A stretch of 64,000 nt of DNA. Source: Pyrocephalus nanus. Taxonomy: Eukaryota > Chordata > Aves > Passeriformes > Tyrannidae. Position numbers and translations under genes: made by a program. Location: positions 75,698,200 through 75,762,199 of the forward strand of contig CM076259.1 of the NCBI GenBank assembly GCA_038380795.1. The letters are read 5' to 3'. This document shows, piece after piece, positions 37,993-50,800 of this stretch. The notes under the pieces are model-generated. The model ran no database searches and was not told the DNA's origin. It worked only from the letters and a program-made list of their open reading frames with translations. Position 1 is the stretch's first letter. Every line of letters starts with the position of its first letter.

Positions 37993-38238
37993 AACATAGA
38001 ATCATAGAACAGGCAGGGTTGAAAGGGACCTTAAAGAAAATCTAATTCTAACCCCCTTGCCCTGGGCAGCAACACCTCCCCCGAGACCAAGTTGCTCAGA
38101 GCCCCGTCCAACCTGTCCTTGAACATTTCCAGTTATGGGACGTCCACAACTTCTCTGGGCAACCAGTTCCAATGCCTCACCACACTCACAGTGAAGAATT
38201 TCTTGCTTAACTCATACCTAAATCTATCCTCTTTATGG
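37993..38238 (-). mobile_element. CR1 LINE 3' fragment
   Basis: ACATAGAATCATAGAACAGG, GTTGAAAGGGACCTTAAAG and later GTCCAACCTGTCCTTGAAC, CTTCTCTGGGCAACCAG and CACACTCACAGTGAAG form the reverse complement of a CR1 3' region of about 245 bp. The 5' part is missing, as is usual for CR1. Non-coding. Confidence 0.92.
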
Positions 38239-40283
38239 GTAAATGCTACTGTGAAAGGGGAAGGGAAATGAGAGTTTATGAGGGTTTTTTTACTAGTTTC
38301 AACAGTAAAACAAAGAAACTTTTACTAACTTTTAAACCTATTAATTTTAGCAGGTTTGTTTGTTTGTTTGTTTACACGCTGATCATTTGGATTCTTCGTA
38401 ACTATAATAGATATCTGTATAACGAAATGCTATTCTCTATCACACTCATTAGGTATTCCTCCAGAGATAGTTTAGAAGTGCTGTATTAGCAAAATAAACA
38501 TTCAGGGAAAAAAAAAAAAAAAAAGGAAACAAGAGTCATAAGAGATTAGGAACTCAATAAAAATTTAACATTTAGTTCCTGACTACAAAAATTTAAAGTA
38601 CTGTCAATGATGATGACTGAAGAAAAATGGCTATCTAGAAATAATGGCTCAATCAGAAATTCTGATGCTGTATTTGTAGAAATAAACATTTTCTTTCCAA
38701 GTAGACGCTTTTATGGAAAGGAATAAATTTTTAAATTTTATAGTCTATACACTTAAAAGAGGTTTACAATGCATGTTATTCCACAGTGGTGAGTTTAAGT
38801 CAAGGTTTTTACCATTACATTTATTTTGTCATGAATAGGTTTGCACTTATAAGTTTCTAAGTGTGGATCCAACTAACAGTAGTCTTAAAAGATGTCAATG
38901 AATCAGTAATCATGTCTATTTTATGTCATAGATTTATTACTTTCTGAAAGTTTATGAAAAAGATCTGGAAATATTCTAACTGATGCACATTTCTGTATTT
39001 TTATGCTCACTTACTAAAGATTGCTGTGGCCAGGTACATTAATGTGTATAAAAATATATAATACTGATTTTGAAAATAAAGTTTCTAACACATGTATAAA
39101 CATCCACACATGAGAGCACGCATGGAAGATGTATAATAATGTTAGAGTGATGACTACCATATTATCTGTTTTCCCCAAAGTTTTAGAGGCACATAATGTT
39201 ATACCACTGTCTTCAGTAACAGTCTTATACCACTGACTTTACTGGAGTAAGTTATATGTTAGGAGTCATGTTGAGTGGGAAATGAGAAAAAATCAACTGC
39301 TTTGATTTCTATAAGTCTGCACAGTTCAGGTTGATTTGGGCCTCTTCCTCGGTTCTTGGGTTTTGTTTGTTTGTGGCATAAGTTTTTAGGGGGGTTATTT
39401 TCTTTTGAAAGGGTCAGCCACATGCTTATTAAAAAAAAACTAAGCATGATTCTTTTTACTTGGTGGTGATCTTCATTGTTTTGGATAGTGATGGGTGTAA
39501 CCTTCCATTCAAAGTTCCAGACCTTCAGTCCCAAAAGAACTATGTGAGTGATATCAGTCCCAAAAGAACTATGTGAGTGATATTCTTGGTATTTGATACA
39601 AACATTGCATTTTATTTCTAATTGCTTCTTCTTTTCTTTTGTTTATGAACGGCTTGTATTATGAACATTTTTAGCAAAATTTTGTGGAAAAAAACCCAGT
39701 ATGCTTGACTGAAAATAAATAGTATCTGATTTTTTGTATCACATTTGAAAGTGATCATGCTTGTAACATAACCAGTTAAGCCCATTTGACAAGAGTTTTC
39801 TACTGAAATAGGTGTTTGTTCTCATTTAGACACTCAGAGTCACTGCCCTTAGACCTTGCTGGAGCAAGGTTTTAATAAAAAGGAACAGAGAAAGGAATCA
39901 TATTTGTTCTTTGGCTAGACACGAGTTGCTAACACAGTCCAACTTTTTAAAAACATTACCCAAAATGTGTATTATTATGTGTGTTTTATTAATGGGCTAG
40001 TAGAAAAATCTAGTAAAGCTGTTTAGAAAATTTGAAGTTCTGGATTAATGTATCCGAGTGTTGTCTTTTTGTGCTTATTAAAACGTTTTTTGAAATGGAA
40101 TGACTTTTTATAACCATGAGCACAATAAGCTCACCGTTTTTGAATGTTCCTTCTCCCCACACTTGTCTTGACCTATGTCTTCAGTGCAGAGTCTAATTAG
40201 ATAAGAGGGCCAGCCTTTGATATCAACACCTACATCCCTAACACATATCTGATCAGCCATGCTTGTGCTGTGTGCCAGGCTGT
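38239..40283. other. Intronic stretch between two CR1 fragments
   Basis: Holds a (TTTG)n tract at 38354-38373, a 17-A run at 38508-38524, the 29-bp duplication at 39526-39583 and a looser repeat of TTATACCACTG (39199 and 39225). Nothing else was recognised. Confidence 0.55.
39526..39583. repeat. Perfect 29-bp tandem duplication
   Basis: The unit starting CAGTCCCAAAAGAACTATG occurs at 39526-39554 and again, with no mismatch, at 39555-39583. Complete identity suggests a recent event, or an assembly artefact. Confidence 0.95.
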
Positions 40284-40399
40284 ATGGGGCTGTGAGCAGC
40301 CTGATCTACTAGAAGGTGTCTCTCTCATGGCGGAGTGTGGAGGGGTTGGAACTAGATGATATCTGAGGTTTCTGCCAACCCAAACCATTCTATGATGGT
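40284..40399 (+). mobile_element. CR1 LINE 3' tail
   Basis: GGGGCTGTGAGCAGCCTGA, CTAGAAGGTGTC, GGGGTTGGAACTAGATGAT and CCAACCCAAACCATTCTATG are the last about 115 bp of a CR1 element. The 205-codon open frame on the opposite strand (40230-40847) runs partly across it and is not considered a gene. Confidence 0.9.
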
Positions 40400-42547
40400 A
40401 CATGTGATTATATATGTGTATGTGAGTTACTATGCCGATGTAGTAGCCCTTAGTCTGAAAACTCCAATGCAATAATTCCATCATTTCTGGTGAAGAGGCA
40501 TGGTGAAGTGAAACTCTGTCTTGGTAGTTACATGGAGAATAAATCTTGGCAGAGGTCTGTAATTGTTGCTTTGTGTCCACATGGTGAATTGAAGAGACCA
40601 CAGAAGTTTTGGATTGTATTGCTGACCTTGTAGCATGTCTATTAAAGATAATGAAACTCAGGTTGCAGGACTTGATGTGCAAATGAGTAGCAAAATGGAA
40701 CAGCAAATGAGTAAAACACCTGACAGCTTTGAAAAGTAAGAAACAGTTCTGGCACTTAGAGGACCAGCACCTCCCTTTTTCCCTTCTCTGATCTTCAGAG
40801 TCTCTCTTCCCTCCTACCACCCCCCCCAGGCAAATCCAGTCTCCCACATCGCATCATTAAGACTCAGGAATTTAAAAGCATGTCATTAGCAGTTTCCTGA
40901 AATAGTGGATTAAAAAAAAAAATCAATTCTAATGCCAACATCAATATATTCTTGGACAAGAGAGGAAAAAAAAAGAAATAGTTTTGGGATGGTTTTTGGC
41001 TTCCTTCAGAAATGAAATAATTTGCAGCACTTACACAGTTTGTTTTCTGAGCTTTTTAAACCTGTGTTTTAATCTTTAATAATAACTGCTATAATGATTT
41101 GCTATCATGTAGCTGGATGGCAGTGGAGTTGTTGACATTTTGTAGTTCAGTCTTGGATAGACGTATCATTTGAGTGGCAGCAGTTTATCATCAAATCCAC
41201 ATTTGTTCATTTGTTTGTTTATTTTCTTAAAATATGACGTTATTAGTTAAAGAAATGTGGGGAGGTGGGAGGGCTGCTGGGGTTTTTTGTTTGGATGATT
41301 GATTGGGTTTTGGTTTTGGTTTGGTTTTGCTATTGTTGATATTATTTGACCAGTCCAAGTTTTGCCAGACATGTGAGCCCGAGGTAATGTGTTCCTTCAG
41401 CACAAGTTTACCATCAATGTACATTTTGGTTCTGCATAACTTTTTTCAGCATTTTCTCAAATGCCTGTGGACAACAAAAAATTGATCTGAGAATATTGTG
41501 CTAACAAGAAGCATTGCCAGATGATAAAATATTAATTCTTTTACTTTATATGCAGATATGAGAGGAGCAGCAATTATCCTTACTTTAATTGTTTCATAGA
41601 TGAGTACAATTATTATGTTATTCATTCCATCTGCAGACTGAATGTAAAAAATAACATCGACATCATATAGTCAGACATTTCATTTTAAAGTAAACCTTAC
41701 CAATGTTAGATATATTAAAGCAATAAACCAAGAGATTAAACTTTCATAAACAGTAAGAGCTCATTGTTTTGTAAATGAATGTATAATAACATCTTTGTAG
41801 CTCAGATGAAACTGTAAAACTGACTGGGTGCTTTAGTTTTTCTGGAAACTTTTGATTTATTTTTTTAATCACTTGTTAGCTTTTTTTTATGGCAATTAAA
41901 CATTGAAAATGGGCCTCAGTCTTCTTGTTGCATTACTCTTCTCTCATTGAACTGCTGTCATTTCTTTATGACAACCAATTTAAAGGTGCAAAAACCCCAG
42001 TTAAAGTGTATGTGGCTCCCGCTGCCACAGGTGTTTGTTATCAATGAATGAAGTGATAGCTGGTGTTGGAATGTGAGGTTTATCTTTCCTTATGATTTGT
42101 GCAGAAGAGAGGGGATGGAATACCTTTGAAAAGCTGGTATGAACTGTCCACAATCACAGAAAGGCTATAGCTAGACTTTGTATCTGTAACCAGAATTAAT
42201 GCTAGGGAAATGTTAACTGAATTTGTTAACTAGATTGCAATTCTGAACCTGACTATAGCTACAAATAAAAAATAGAATACAACAGGTGTTATGGTCCATC
42301 TGTTACAGGAATCTGCTAATTTTGTGAACAGTTTTTTTAAAAACACACCTAATGCTTAGATATACCTAACTAAGAAAAAAAAATGTAATCAATAATAAAG
42401 ACCATATGTGTTCCAAAAGAATTAAACATTCTATAAAACTACTTGCACGGGTATTGTAACAGCCATTGATACAGTAGCTATACCTAGGATTGGGAAGCAG
42501 TTCCTGGGAATCCCCATAGTTCTCCAGGTATGTCATACAATCAACTC

Positions 42548-42568
42548 TTTTTTTTTTTTTTTTTTTTT
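42548..42568. repeat. 21-T homopolymer
   Basis: Followed by AGGGTGAGAG, so it mimics a polypyrimidine tract and acceptor. The following GTGAG is one base out of register for a ratchet site. Confidence 0.95.
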
Positions 42569-43419
42569 AGGGTGAGAGAGACTGTTCATGCCTACCAAAA
42601 GTTACTAGGACATTCTCTGCCCCCCTCTGTCATGTTATTGCTTCAGGGCTAACAGGACTATAGAGTGCTAAGAACATATTTTGTCATTGAACAAATCTGT
42701 TGACTCAAACTGCCATTTTTTGTGGTGACTTCTAAGAGTCAAACAGCACCCTAGAGAAAACTACTCTCTAGGAGAAGAAAAGTAATAACAGCAGCAGAAT
42801 TTCACTTCTCATTTCCAACTGCCATCGAGATACATGAAAATATTCTCTACCTCTATATGCAGTCCACATCGAGGAGAGAACTGTAACCTGGGAATATTTC
42901 ACTGATGATAGGATTGAGTCTTTCATATTTTTAAATGCTAAATGCTCTCAGTGACTTTTTGTTTCTTCCTTTGCTTTTAATTACCAAAAACCTGTCTTTA
43001 TTTTTTATTAAAGCATTTTTTGAATTTCACATTCATTAATTTAAAAAGCATTATTTTAGTCTATCACATCAGTTGCTATCTGCATCCATTAATGATTATT
43101 TTCTGCCAAATATAATCAGCATGGCTCTGCAAATAAGCATGACCTAAAAATAAAACAGATAATTTACATCTAGATATCATGGAAGAAGGCAGTAAATCCT
43201 GAAATAGCATCATCTTTGAATGCTGCCTCTTTAGATGACTTTTCATCCAGAACTTGCATCAGTCAGTCTGTGTGTTGCCAGGGCATCCCTATTGCCTGGT
43301 ATTATTTTTAATAATTTTAGTGATGTGCTGTTTATGTAAAATTGAATGAACAAAGGAGAATTTCGGAACTGAGTCTGAGATTTTGGCTTTCATTTGTTTT
43401 AGCTGCAGACAGTATTTGC

Positions 43420-43590
43420 ATGTAGCTTTTGTGGTTTAATTGTGTTTAGTTCTGCTGACATTGTACTGGGTTAGCAGCACAGATAATAACAGATGAGGGT
43501 TCCTTTTGTGGAAGTTAAGAACTAGCTGATTAATTGTTATTATGTTACACTCTAGAGGAAACCTTGTAATTAAACCACAAAAAGCTACAT
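43420..43590. repeat. Inverted repeat with 22/23-bp arms
   Basis: The left arm 43420-43441 (ATGTAGCTTTTGTGGTTTAA plus TT) pairs with the right arm 43568-43590 with one single-base bulge. The spacer is 126 nt. Each arm contains TGTGGTTT or its complement AAACCACA, a RUNX-type site, and the left arm overlaps the POU octamer ATTTGCAT at 43414-43421. It may fold in RNA or act as paired binding sites. Confidence 0.85.
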
Positions 43591-46500
43591 TAACATAATG
43601 TTAGGGGTTTGACTTAATTCCACGAAAGCAAGAAAATTCAAAGTTAATGGTGAAGAGGGTAATGTTACCTGTTTTAGGCCAAGTGCTATTCTTCAGAAAA
43701 GAGCTTAGCCTGACTATTTGTGACTATCATGGTTGTTTCTCTGTGTGATTATGGCAGCTGCATTTAAATCAAGTCCTTTGACTTTTCTTTGCAGATCAGG
43801 CTTTATTGAAAAGGTTATTGAGCAATCAGCTCAGCAGTTACCTTTGGAACTAGGTCTGATGTTAGAGTTCATGCTTCTAGACACCTTGTTCTGTCTTTGA
43901 TCTAGAGGATGTGCTCCTTGGTAATTTTTTTGGTTTGACGTATACTATATTTCCTGAAAGCCTACCAGACTGGTATTGGTACTTCTATGTGACATATTTT
44001 GACTTGCAGTTAAATGCTATTTTTTTTTTATGTGTTTGATTTGGAAGTAGAAACACCTTGTTTATTTGAATGAGTGCTTTTCTAGAAGCCAAAATCTTCC
44101 AAGTTTTAATACACACTCTGTTCAGGAAATAATTTTGAATTATTTCCACAGTCACATTTCCCTGTCCTGCTTTCTGTGTCTTCAGCTTTTTAATCTCACC
44201 CACATATACTGACTTAAGAATTTCAAAGCCCACAGTAAAGTCTGTGCAGACGTGCTCTCAGAATGAAATGTAACAGTAAAAATTCCATTGTTAAACGTTT
44301 GAGGCAAGTCAGTGATTAGTCTGGCAGACTGCTTCTCCATCTCTCCTTCCTCCATCCCAGCCCTTGACTGTTGGAGAGTTAAAGCACCCATCTGCAGCCT
44401 GCATTGTTAGTTGTCATACTCATCTCCACAGCAGCTGATTGGGAGCTTTGATACTTCTGAAAGGTCTTGATTTGATGTAGTCCTTTTTTATGTGAACAAT
44501 TTAGGTAACACAGACCTTAATTCTCTATTCTCTAGCCTGTGTGATCCTGTGGCAATTTCATAGTCGGCTTTGCATCTATTACGGATGGAAAATTACACAT
44601 CGGTTGATAGAGTTGGCAGTGAAGTGGCAAAGACAGATGATTACCTGAAAAATTCACGTCCTCTAACTAAAAGACTTCACTGCCCAAGTATGGGCTTCTT
44701 CCCACCTTGTGTGCCTAAGGATTACTTTCACATATATTTCCAGAAAATTAATGCCTAACATTTAGTACTGAAGCAAGAAAAAGAAACATATAAGTGCATA
44801 AGTCCCTGAATCAATCACAGGATTCATATGTAGTGAGTTATTTCTGGCATTTTTAAAAACATGTACTATAAAATTAGTTTCTAGAGCTTCTTACTTTAAA
44901 GGACAACAATGGCACATGAACTGTCTCTATGAAAACTTTATGAAAACAGAAACAGTTTTTGAAATATTAAGAACTCACTCAATTATGAAATTTAAACATT
45001 GTAAATGGACTCTGGAGATACAATTGCAATTCTTGGAATAGACTAGTTTATGAGCTGTCACAGCAAAAACATCCAAAATGAGAATACATTTTTCATGTTG
45101 TTCTAAGGCTTTAAAAACAGTAAACTTGAACTTCATTTTCCAGTTTCCAGATTTCAGACTTAGTCCAGTACACATTTTAAATGCATATGCCATGAAATCT
45201 GTCCTACTTAGTTATCATGCAAACTCATCAACCACTGAATTTTAAATACAATGTAGTCATCCTTGTTTTGGGAAGCTAAAAGCACGCGATCTTACCTCCA
45301 AAGAATTTGTTATTCTAAGCTCTCACTCCTATAAATGTGCAAGAAGCAAGTTCTATAGAAGAAAAACAGAGTTTATTATTTTCAATCAATTGTTTTCTTT
45401 TCATTGTTTTGTAGGTTTTTTGTTTGGTTAGTTGTGCTTTTTTTTTTTTTTTTAATTTCTAGAGCATACTCTTTTTCAGTGCTGTCTGGAGTCTGAGCAT
45501 ATAACATCCCTCTGACTTTCTGCAAGCTTTCCTGGTTCTCTTTATGTGTGCTTCTGATGCTTTTTGTACCCTGTCTACCTCCCTCTCCTGGAGAGAAGTC
45601 CAGCTGCTAGCATCTGCACAAACAAACCAGCCTCCAAACTACTGGTTGACTCATTGACAAGCTGTAGTTTGTATGCACTTAATACACCTGCAGTTTTAGC
45701 TGTCTGGTTTGGATGGGCTTTTTAATTATTTTTATCCTTCTCCTAGATAACAGCCAGATACAATACTTCTGGCATCAATAATATTTGTTCTCTGAGCAGT
45801 CTAGTTCTAATAATTTAATTTTGCTCTATTAAACCACACAGCTAGATCAATTAGTATTATTTTTAATAGATGCAAGCTACAACCTTAGAAGTTGCAGGAA
45901 ATTTCACCTATATTATCTTCATGGGATCCTAATTGATGTGTGTAACACCAAAACTGTAATCTGAGAGAATCTCCTTTCAGCACCTCTAAGAGCCTTATCT
46001 TCATGCCTGTAGAGACCTGACGTAAATATTGGATTTCTAAACACTTTGGCATACTACTGCTTGACAAAAACATTAAAAATGGTCGCTCATAAACAACAAA
46101 TCTCCTGCCTTACAGCAACTTCATATATTGCACAGCTGGCTGTCATGATGCTAGCAAGATTTTTGTTCTTTGGTCAGACAGGAGTTTAAAATTCAAAGTG
46201 TTCAAGATGCTTATCATGATTGTAATTTCCTATACCTTCCAAAAAAATACTAAGAAAAACTTTTCCACCATCCAAGCAAGCCTGCCTAAGATGCACTTTT
46301 AGAGAAATTGCCAGCTCCATGCTGAATGAGTACCTTGCTATTTTTGCTGAAGGTAGACCCTTGTCGAACTCTGCCTGTTGGGGCCCACTTAATATGAAAT
46401 AGTTGGAGCACAGCACAGAAGCCAGACGCAGGAGGACACAAAAACTACATTGGCAAATGATCTGTCAAGTGACCCATGAACAAAATCGAGATTGAGTTGC

Positions 46501-47739
46501 CCTTTGAAATAAACCTATTTGAATTTTATTATCTCTAGAGCACCTTGTGTCTCTAATCTTGTGAAAGGTTAGTATTCCATCCATCAGAGCAAGATTAGAG
46601 CTCTAGTTGATGCCTGTGCTTGATGATAACTGAATGCAGTATTTGGGGCTGGAGGAAGGAGATTCGTTACTGTGAGCAGTTCAAAGAAAGATTGTGTAAA
46701 CAGATGCTCAGGGAAGCATGTTCACAGTATAGACCACTTATATTCCAGGTCAGGATAGCAGAAATCAAAGGAGCAGAATATCAGCAAAGATTTTAACAGT
46801 AATTTAAATGGAGCAAAGTTACCTTATTTCCACCTTCCATGTCTCAGATTAGCAGGCCCAAATGGCTGCTGCTTACTAGGTTAGTAAATAGGCTAGTATT
46901 GAAATGCTAGTCACTTTCTGAGTGTATCTATAAAGAAAAAGCTAAGACTAAGGGAGTAAATGAGAAAATAATAAATGAAAAACGTCCATGGCTCATGGCC
47001 CTCATATGCGTAGACAGAAGTGAAGAATGCAAATTCTGTGATGTTAAAGAATAAAAAGCTCTGTTTTTATTCATTCAGAACTTCTCCCTCTCTTATGTCT
47101 GGTAAAAAAATTATTTCTCAACTTTTATGTCTTTTTAGAGCTTACCTGACATTTTGAAAGAAGCTTTAGAGAACAGGCATCATTTTTCCATGTCTTTGTT
47201 TGCCTGAACTTTCTAAATTTTATATTATGCTCTGAATTATATATGTGATTATATATGTGATTAAGTTAATAACAGTGGTGACCTTACTTCTTGTATTAAA
47301 AAAAGAAATATGATTAAGTTCTTCATTGTTTTGTGTCAACTCCAGACCTTTGAATTGCTTCAGAAATATAGAAGTAATTCAAAGGATTAAAAAGTGTATA
47401 TTTTTCTAATCCTTTAGTTCCTCTTGGTGGGTCTGGATCTGTGCCTCTGGCTTTTCTATCTGTGCAGAGCAGACCATGTATTTATGTTCTCACATTTGGC
47501 TTTGAAGGATAACAAGAGGCCCTTTGGACTTGATGCCAGTGTATCAGCCAGCAGCAAAATAACATGAGACTGAATTTTTTATTTGCTGTCAAACTTCATA
47601 ACATCACAAAGGAAAAAGAAATAGAGGGTAGGTCTGAGATTTTCCAGAGACAGACATATGTTAAAGCAGTAGAAACAGTGCTATGCAAGGTAGAAACCTG
47701 TTTAGTTCTTAGGTAATACCACAGTGTAGTCACAAAATT

Positions 47740-47830
47740 AAACAAACAAACAAACAAACAAACTCCCCTCAATAGCAAAAAAAACCACAAAAAACCCCAA
47801 ACTACCAAACAAAAAAAATCAAACCACAAA
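47740..47830. repeat. (AAAC)n microsatellite and A/C-rich tract
   Basis: About six AAAC units (47740-47762), then degenerate A/C-rich sequence to about 47830. Confidence 0.85.
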
Positions 47831-50800
47831 ACTCAACAAGGCGAAGTAAAATGATGCCAAAATAAACTTAAATTTTTAATAGATTATATTGATACTCAGA
47901 GTGTAAGAAACCATGACTTTCAGCTACGTTAGTTTAATGTAAAGCCTGTGACAGAATGTACAAACTCCTAAGAATAAGTAAAGATGTTTAGAAGAGGCCA
48001 ATTTTAAAGTAAAACCAGGTAGTAGAAACAAAACCAAAAAAATCCAGGGTGTTATAAAATATTTCTGTGTGACTCTTGATTCCAGAGACAAAAGCAGCTG
48101 TTTCTATGTAATTAACAGAAAAGATTTTTCAGTACCTCCTACAATTACATTTTCAGCTACCTGATTTTTACTGTATTAAGGCACTAACAGTATAAACTAT
48201 TCCTAATATGTGATATTTCATGTGCTTAATTAATAAATACATATGAGGTAGGGGGTATGGCACCTGTTGCAATTATTGTGACATCAAACATTAAAAATTC
48301 AATTAAAATATATTATACATACAAATATTATGGGCAAGTCTGAGTGAATATATGGCCTTTATAAGAGAGGAATGTGTGAATAATAAAATGATGCTTCTTC
48401 ATTGAAAATGGAGAATACTTTCTAGATAATGGGTTGAGTGAGCGAAACAATTTAATGCTGAACCCTGATATAAATGTCACCTATTGGAAACACATTTCTA
48501 ATTATATGATTTGTAAATATGGGAGTACTTGAAGTATAAGGCCATGTAGGCTACATGAAATTATAATGTACTTATGGAGTTTATTATTATGAAAAAGGAG
48601 CACTGTAATTAGTGTCACCTAATATGTAATATACCTAATGTTTTCATTTTTCAGAAGTTATCAGTGTTTTACTGTGAGTTTGAAAGTCCTCTCACAGTTA
48701 TTTAGGTCCTCATAAGAGAATGTTGAATGTTGTCTCAATTAAAAAACAGAAAGTGTGTTCTCTCATACCCTTTTCAAAGGAATCCCTATTTTTTTAATCT
48801 TTACTGAGTTATTTGGCCTCTATTTCTGTCCTATGTCTGATGTTTCTCCCAAATGATGAAATATACATACATTAGGGAAACTAATAAACAAAGAACTTAT
48901 TGGATAAAAAAGTTTACAATCATTTGTTTTGCTTCTGTATCTCACCAGACCACTAAAAACTTTAGTCTTTCAGATAATGCAGTAGTGGAAACACTAAAAT
49001 CACTTTATTAAGTCATAACACATGTACTCATATATGTATTAAATGAAAATACTAACTCTGATCCCGTGGGGATGATATAAAGGACAGGCTCCTGCAGGAT
49101 GTAAAGGGCAGCCTGCATTTTAGAGCCCAAGCGAGACTTCTGATCTAAAACCTTCTTTCTCTCCCTGTGAAGAACATAAAGACAGAGCTGGACCAGGGCT
49201 TCATGCCAAGGTTCTTTGGTTGGGTATTTGAGGTGAAGTAGTGTGTAGCCTGATCCTTCAGTTTTTGGGATCCTTGTTCTGCCCGTGTGTTCAGGGAGAC
49301 AGTTTTGATGATATCGATAGACTGTATCTGAGAAACATCTGGATTAAGTTTAGCTCTCTTCTTATCACTTTCTCTTTTTCTTTCAGTTGTCAGTTCCCTG
49401 CTTTTCTATCTTTTCTCCAACTATTTTTGCCCTCTGTAATTTTGCTTCCCTAATTCACCTGTACTGCCTCATTTCTGCTTGTCTGTTCTCCCATATTTTA
49501 ATGTTTCTGCAGTAGCGTAGTGCAGGAAAAGAAGTACAAGGTCTGTAGTCAGTGTGGGTCACCCTGGCCCCTTCACTGCCTGCTGCCCAGTAGGACTGAT
49601 CAGCTTTTCAGCTTTTTCTTCAAACCTCATCTCAGAGGGCTGTAACTCTCAGATTTATATTATTTATAAGAAAAAAAGATTTATATGAGAAAAAAAAAAC
49701 GGTTGGGGTTTCTTCCCAAATGTGCCACAGCATTAATGTTGTGGCCAAACAAGCTGGAGAAATACCCAAATATTACACAAGGAAATAGCATCCAGTAGTA
49801 ATTTTGGGGACCTTGCCACCAAAAGTGACCCAGAATATTTGCTTCAATTCTGACTCAGGATTAAGCATTGGACAATGTAGAGTGCAGAATTACATCTGTC
49901 TGAGGGAGAGGAATGAAGACTGTATGGTAGGGAGGGAAGACAATTAGGTCTCAAGACTGCAGAGAAGATTTAAAAAATAGTAAACAGGTGAAGGCCTCGA
50001 AGCCCAGTGACTTCTGTGCCAACCCCCCATCCCCCCAAAGACGAATAGAAAAACCATACAAAAATCCAGAAATAGGTTCTAAATCTCATAGCTCCCACTG
50101 AGCCACACCTCTTCATTTGTCACAGAACCATAGGAAGAAGTCAGAGATATTGTTTGCTTAGCGAGTCAACACCATGGGAGGTTAGCAGAATATTATTGTC
50201 AATATATTCAACAGATTCGGCAATGAATCATTAGACCAGAAATGGAAGCACAAAACTTTGGTGTCACTACATGGACATATCCATTTAGATGGAAACATCA
50301 TATGCAATACAGCAGCTGATAAATGGAAACAGTTCCCTGAATAAACTTAACCTAGGAGATGGAAGGTCATTCCCGTGTAGTTTAATCAAAGGAGAATTAG
50401 TTTATACTGTTAAAAAATCTAATGTAACCCTGAATATATACCAGTCTATTAAAGCTGTTTTTTCAGTTCACCATACCATATCTTATATCTGAGTTTCTTT
50501 CTTAGTGGAAAGTTTTCCCACTAGACACACTTGTAAGAGAAAGAAACATTTCTGTTGAGAAGGTAGGTCAGATAAAAATCAATCATGCAGCATCTTGATC
50601 CAGTGAACTGATGTCTGTAGATGAAGATTTGCGTTGGCTTTAAAGCTATTCAAATACAGACTTCATTTTTTAATCCCTGATCTTCGAAACATGGAGGTAG
50701 GAAAGTTTATTGACTTCACAAAGCTCCATTGGGGACCCAGGGTCTTTATAACAGCATATAAATGTGGATCCAGGATCTGACAGACTGTTTTCTTCAAAGC

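Noticed and set aside
40230..40847. 205-codon open frame on the - strand, the longest in the window
   Set aside because: Composition is random-looking, no family is recognised, and its C-terminal part is antisense to a CR1 tail. Chance frame.
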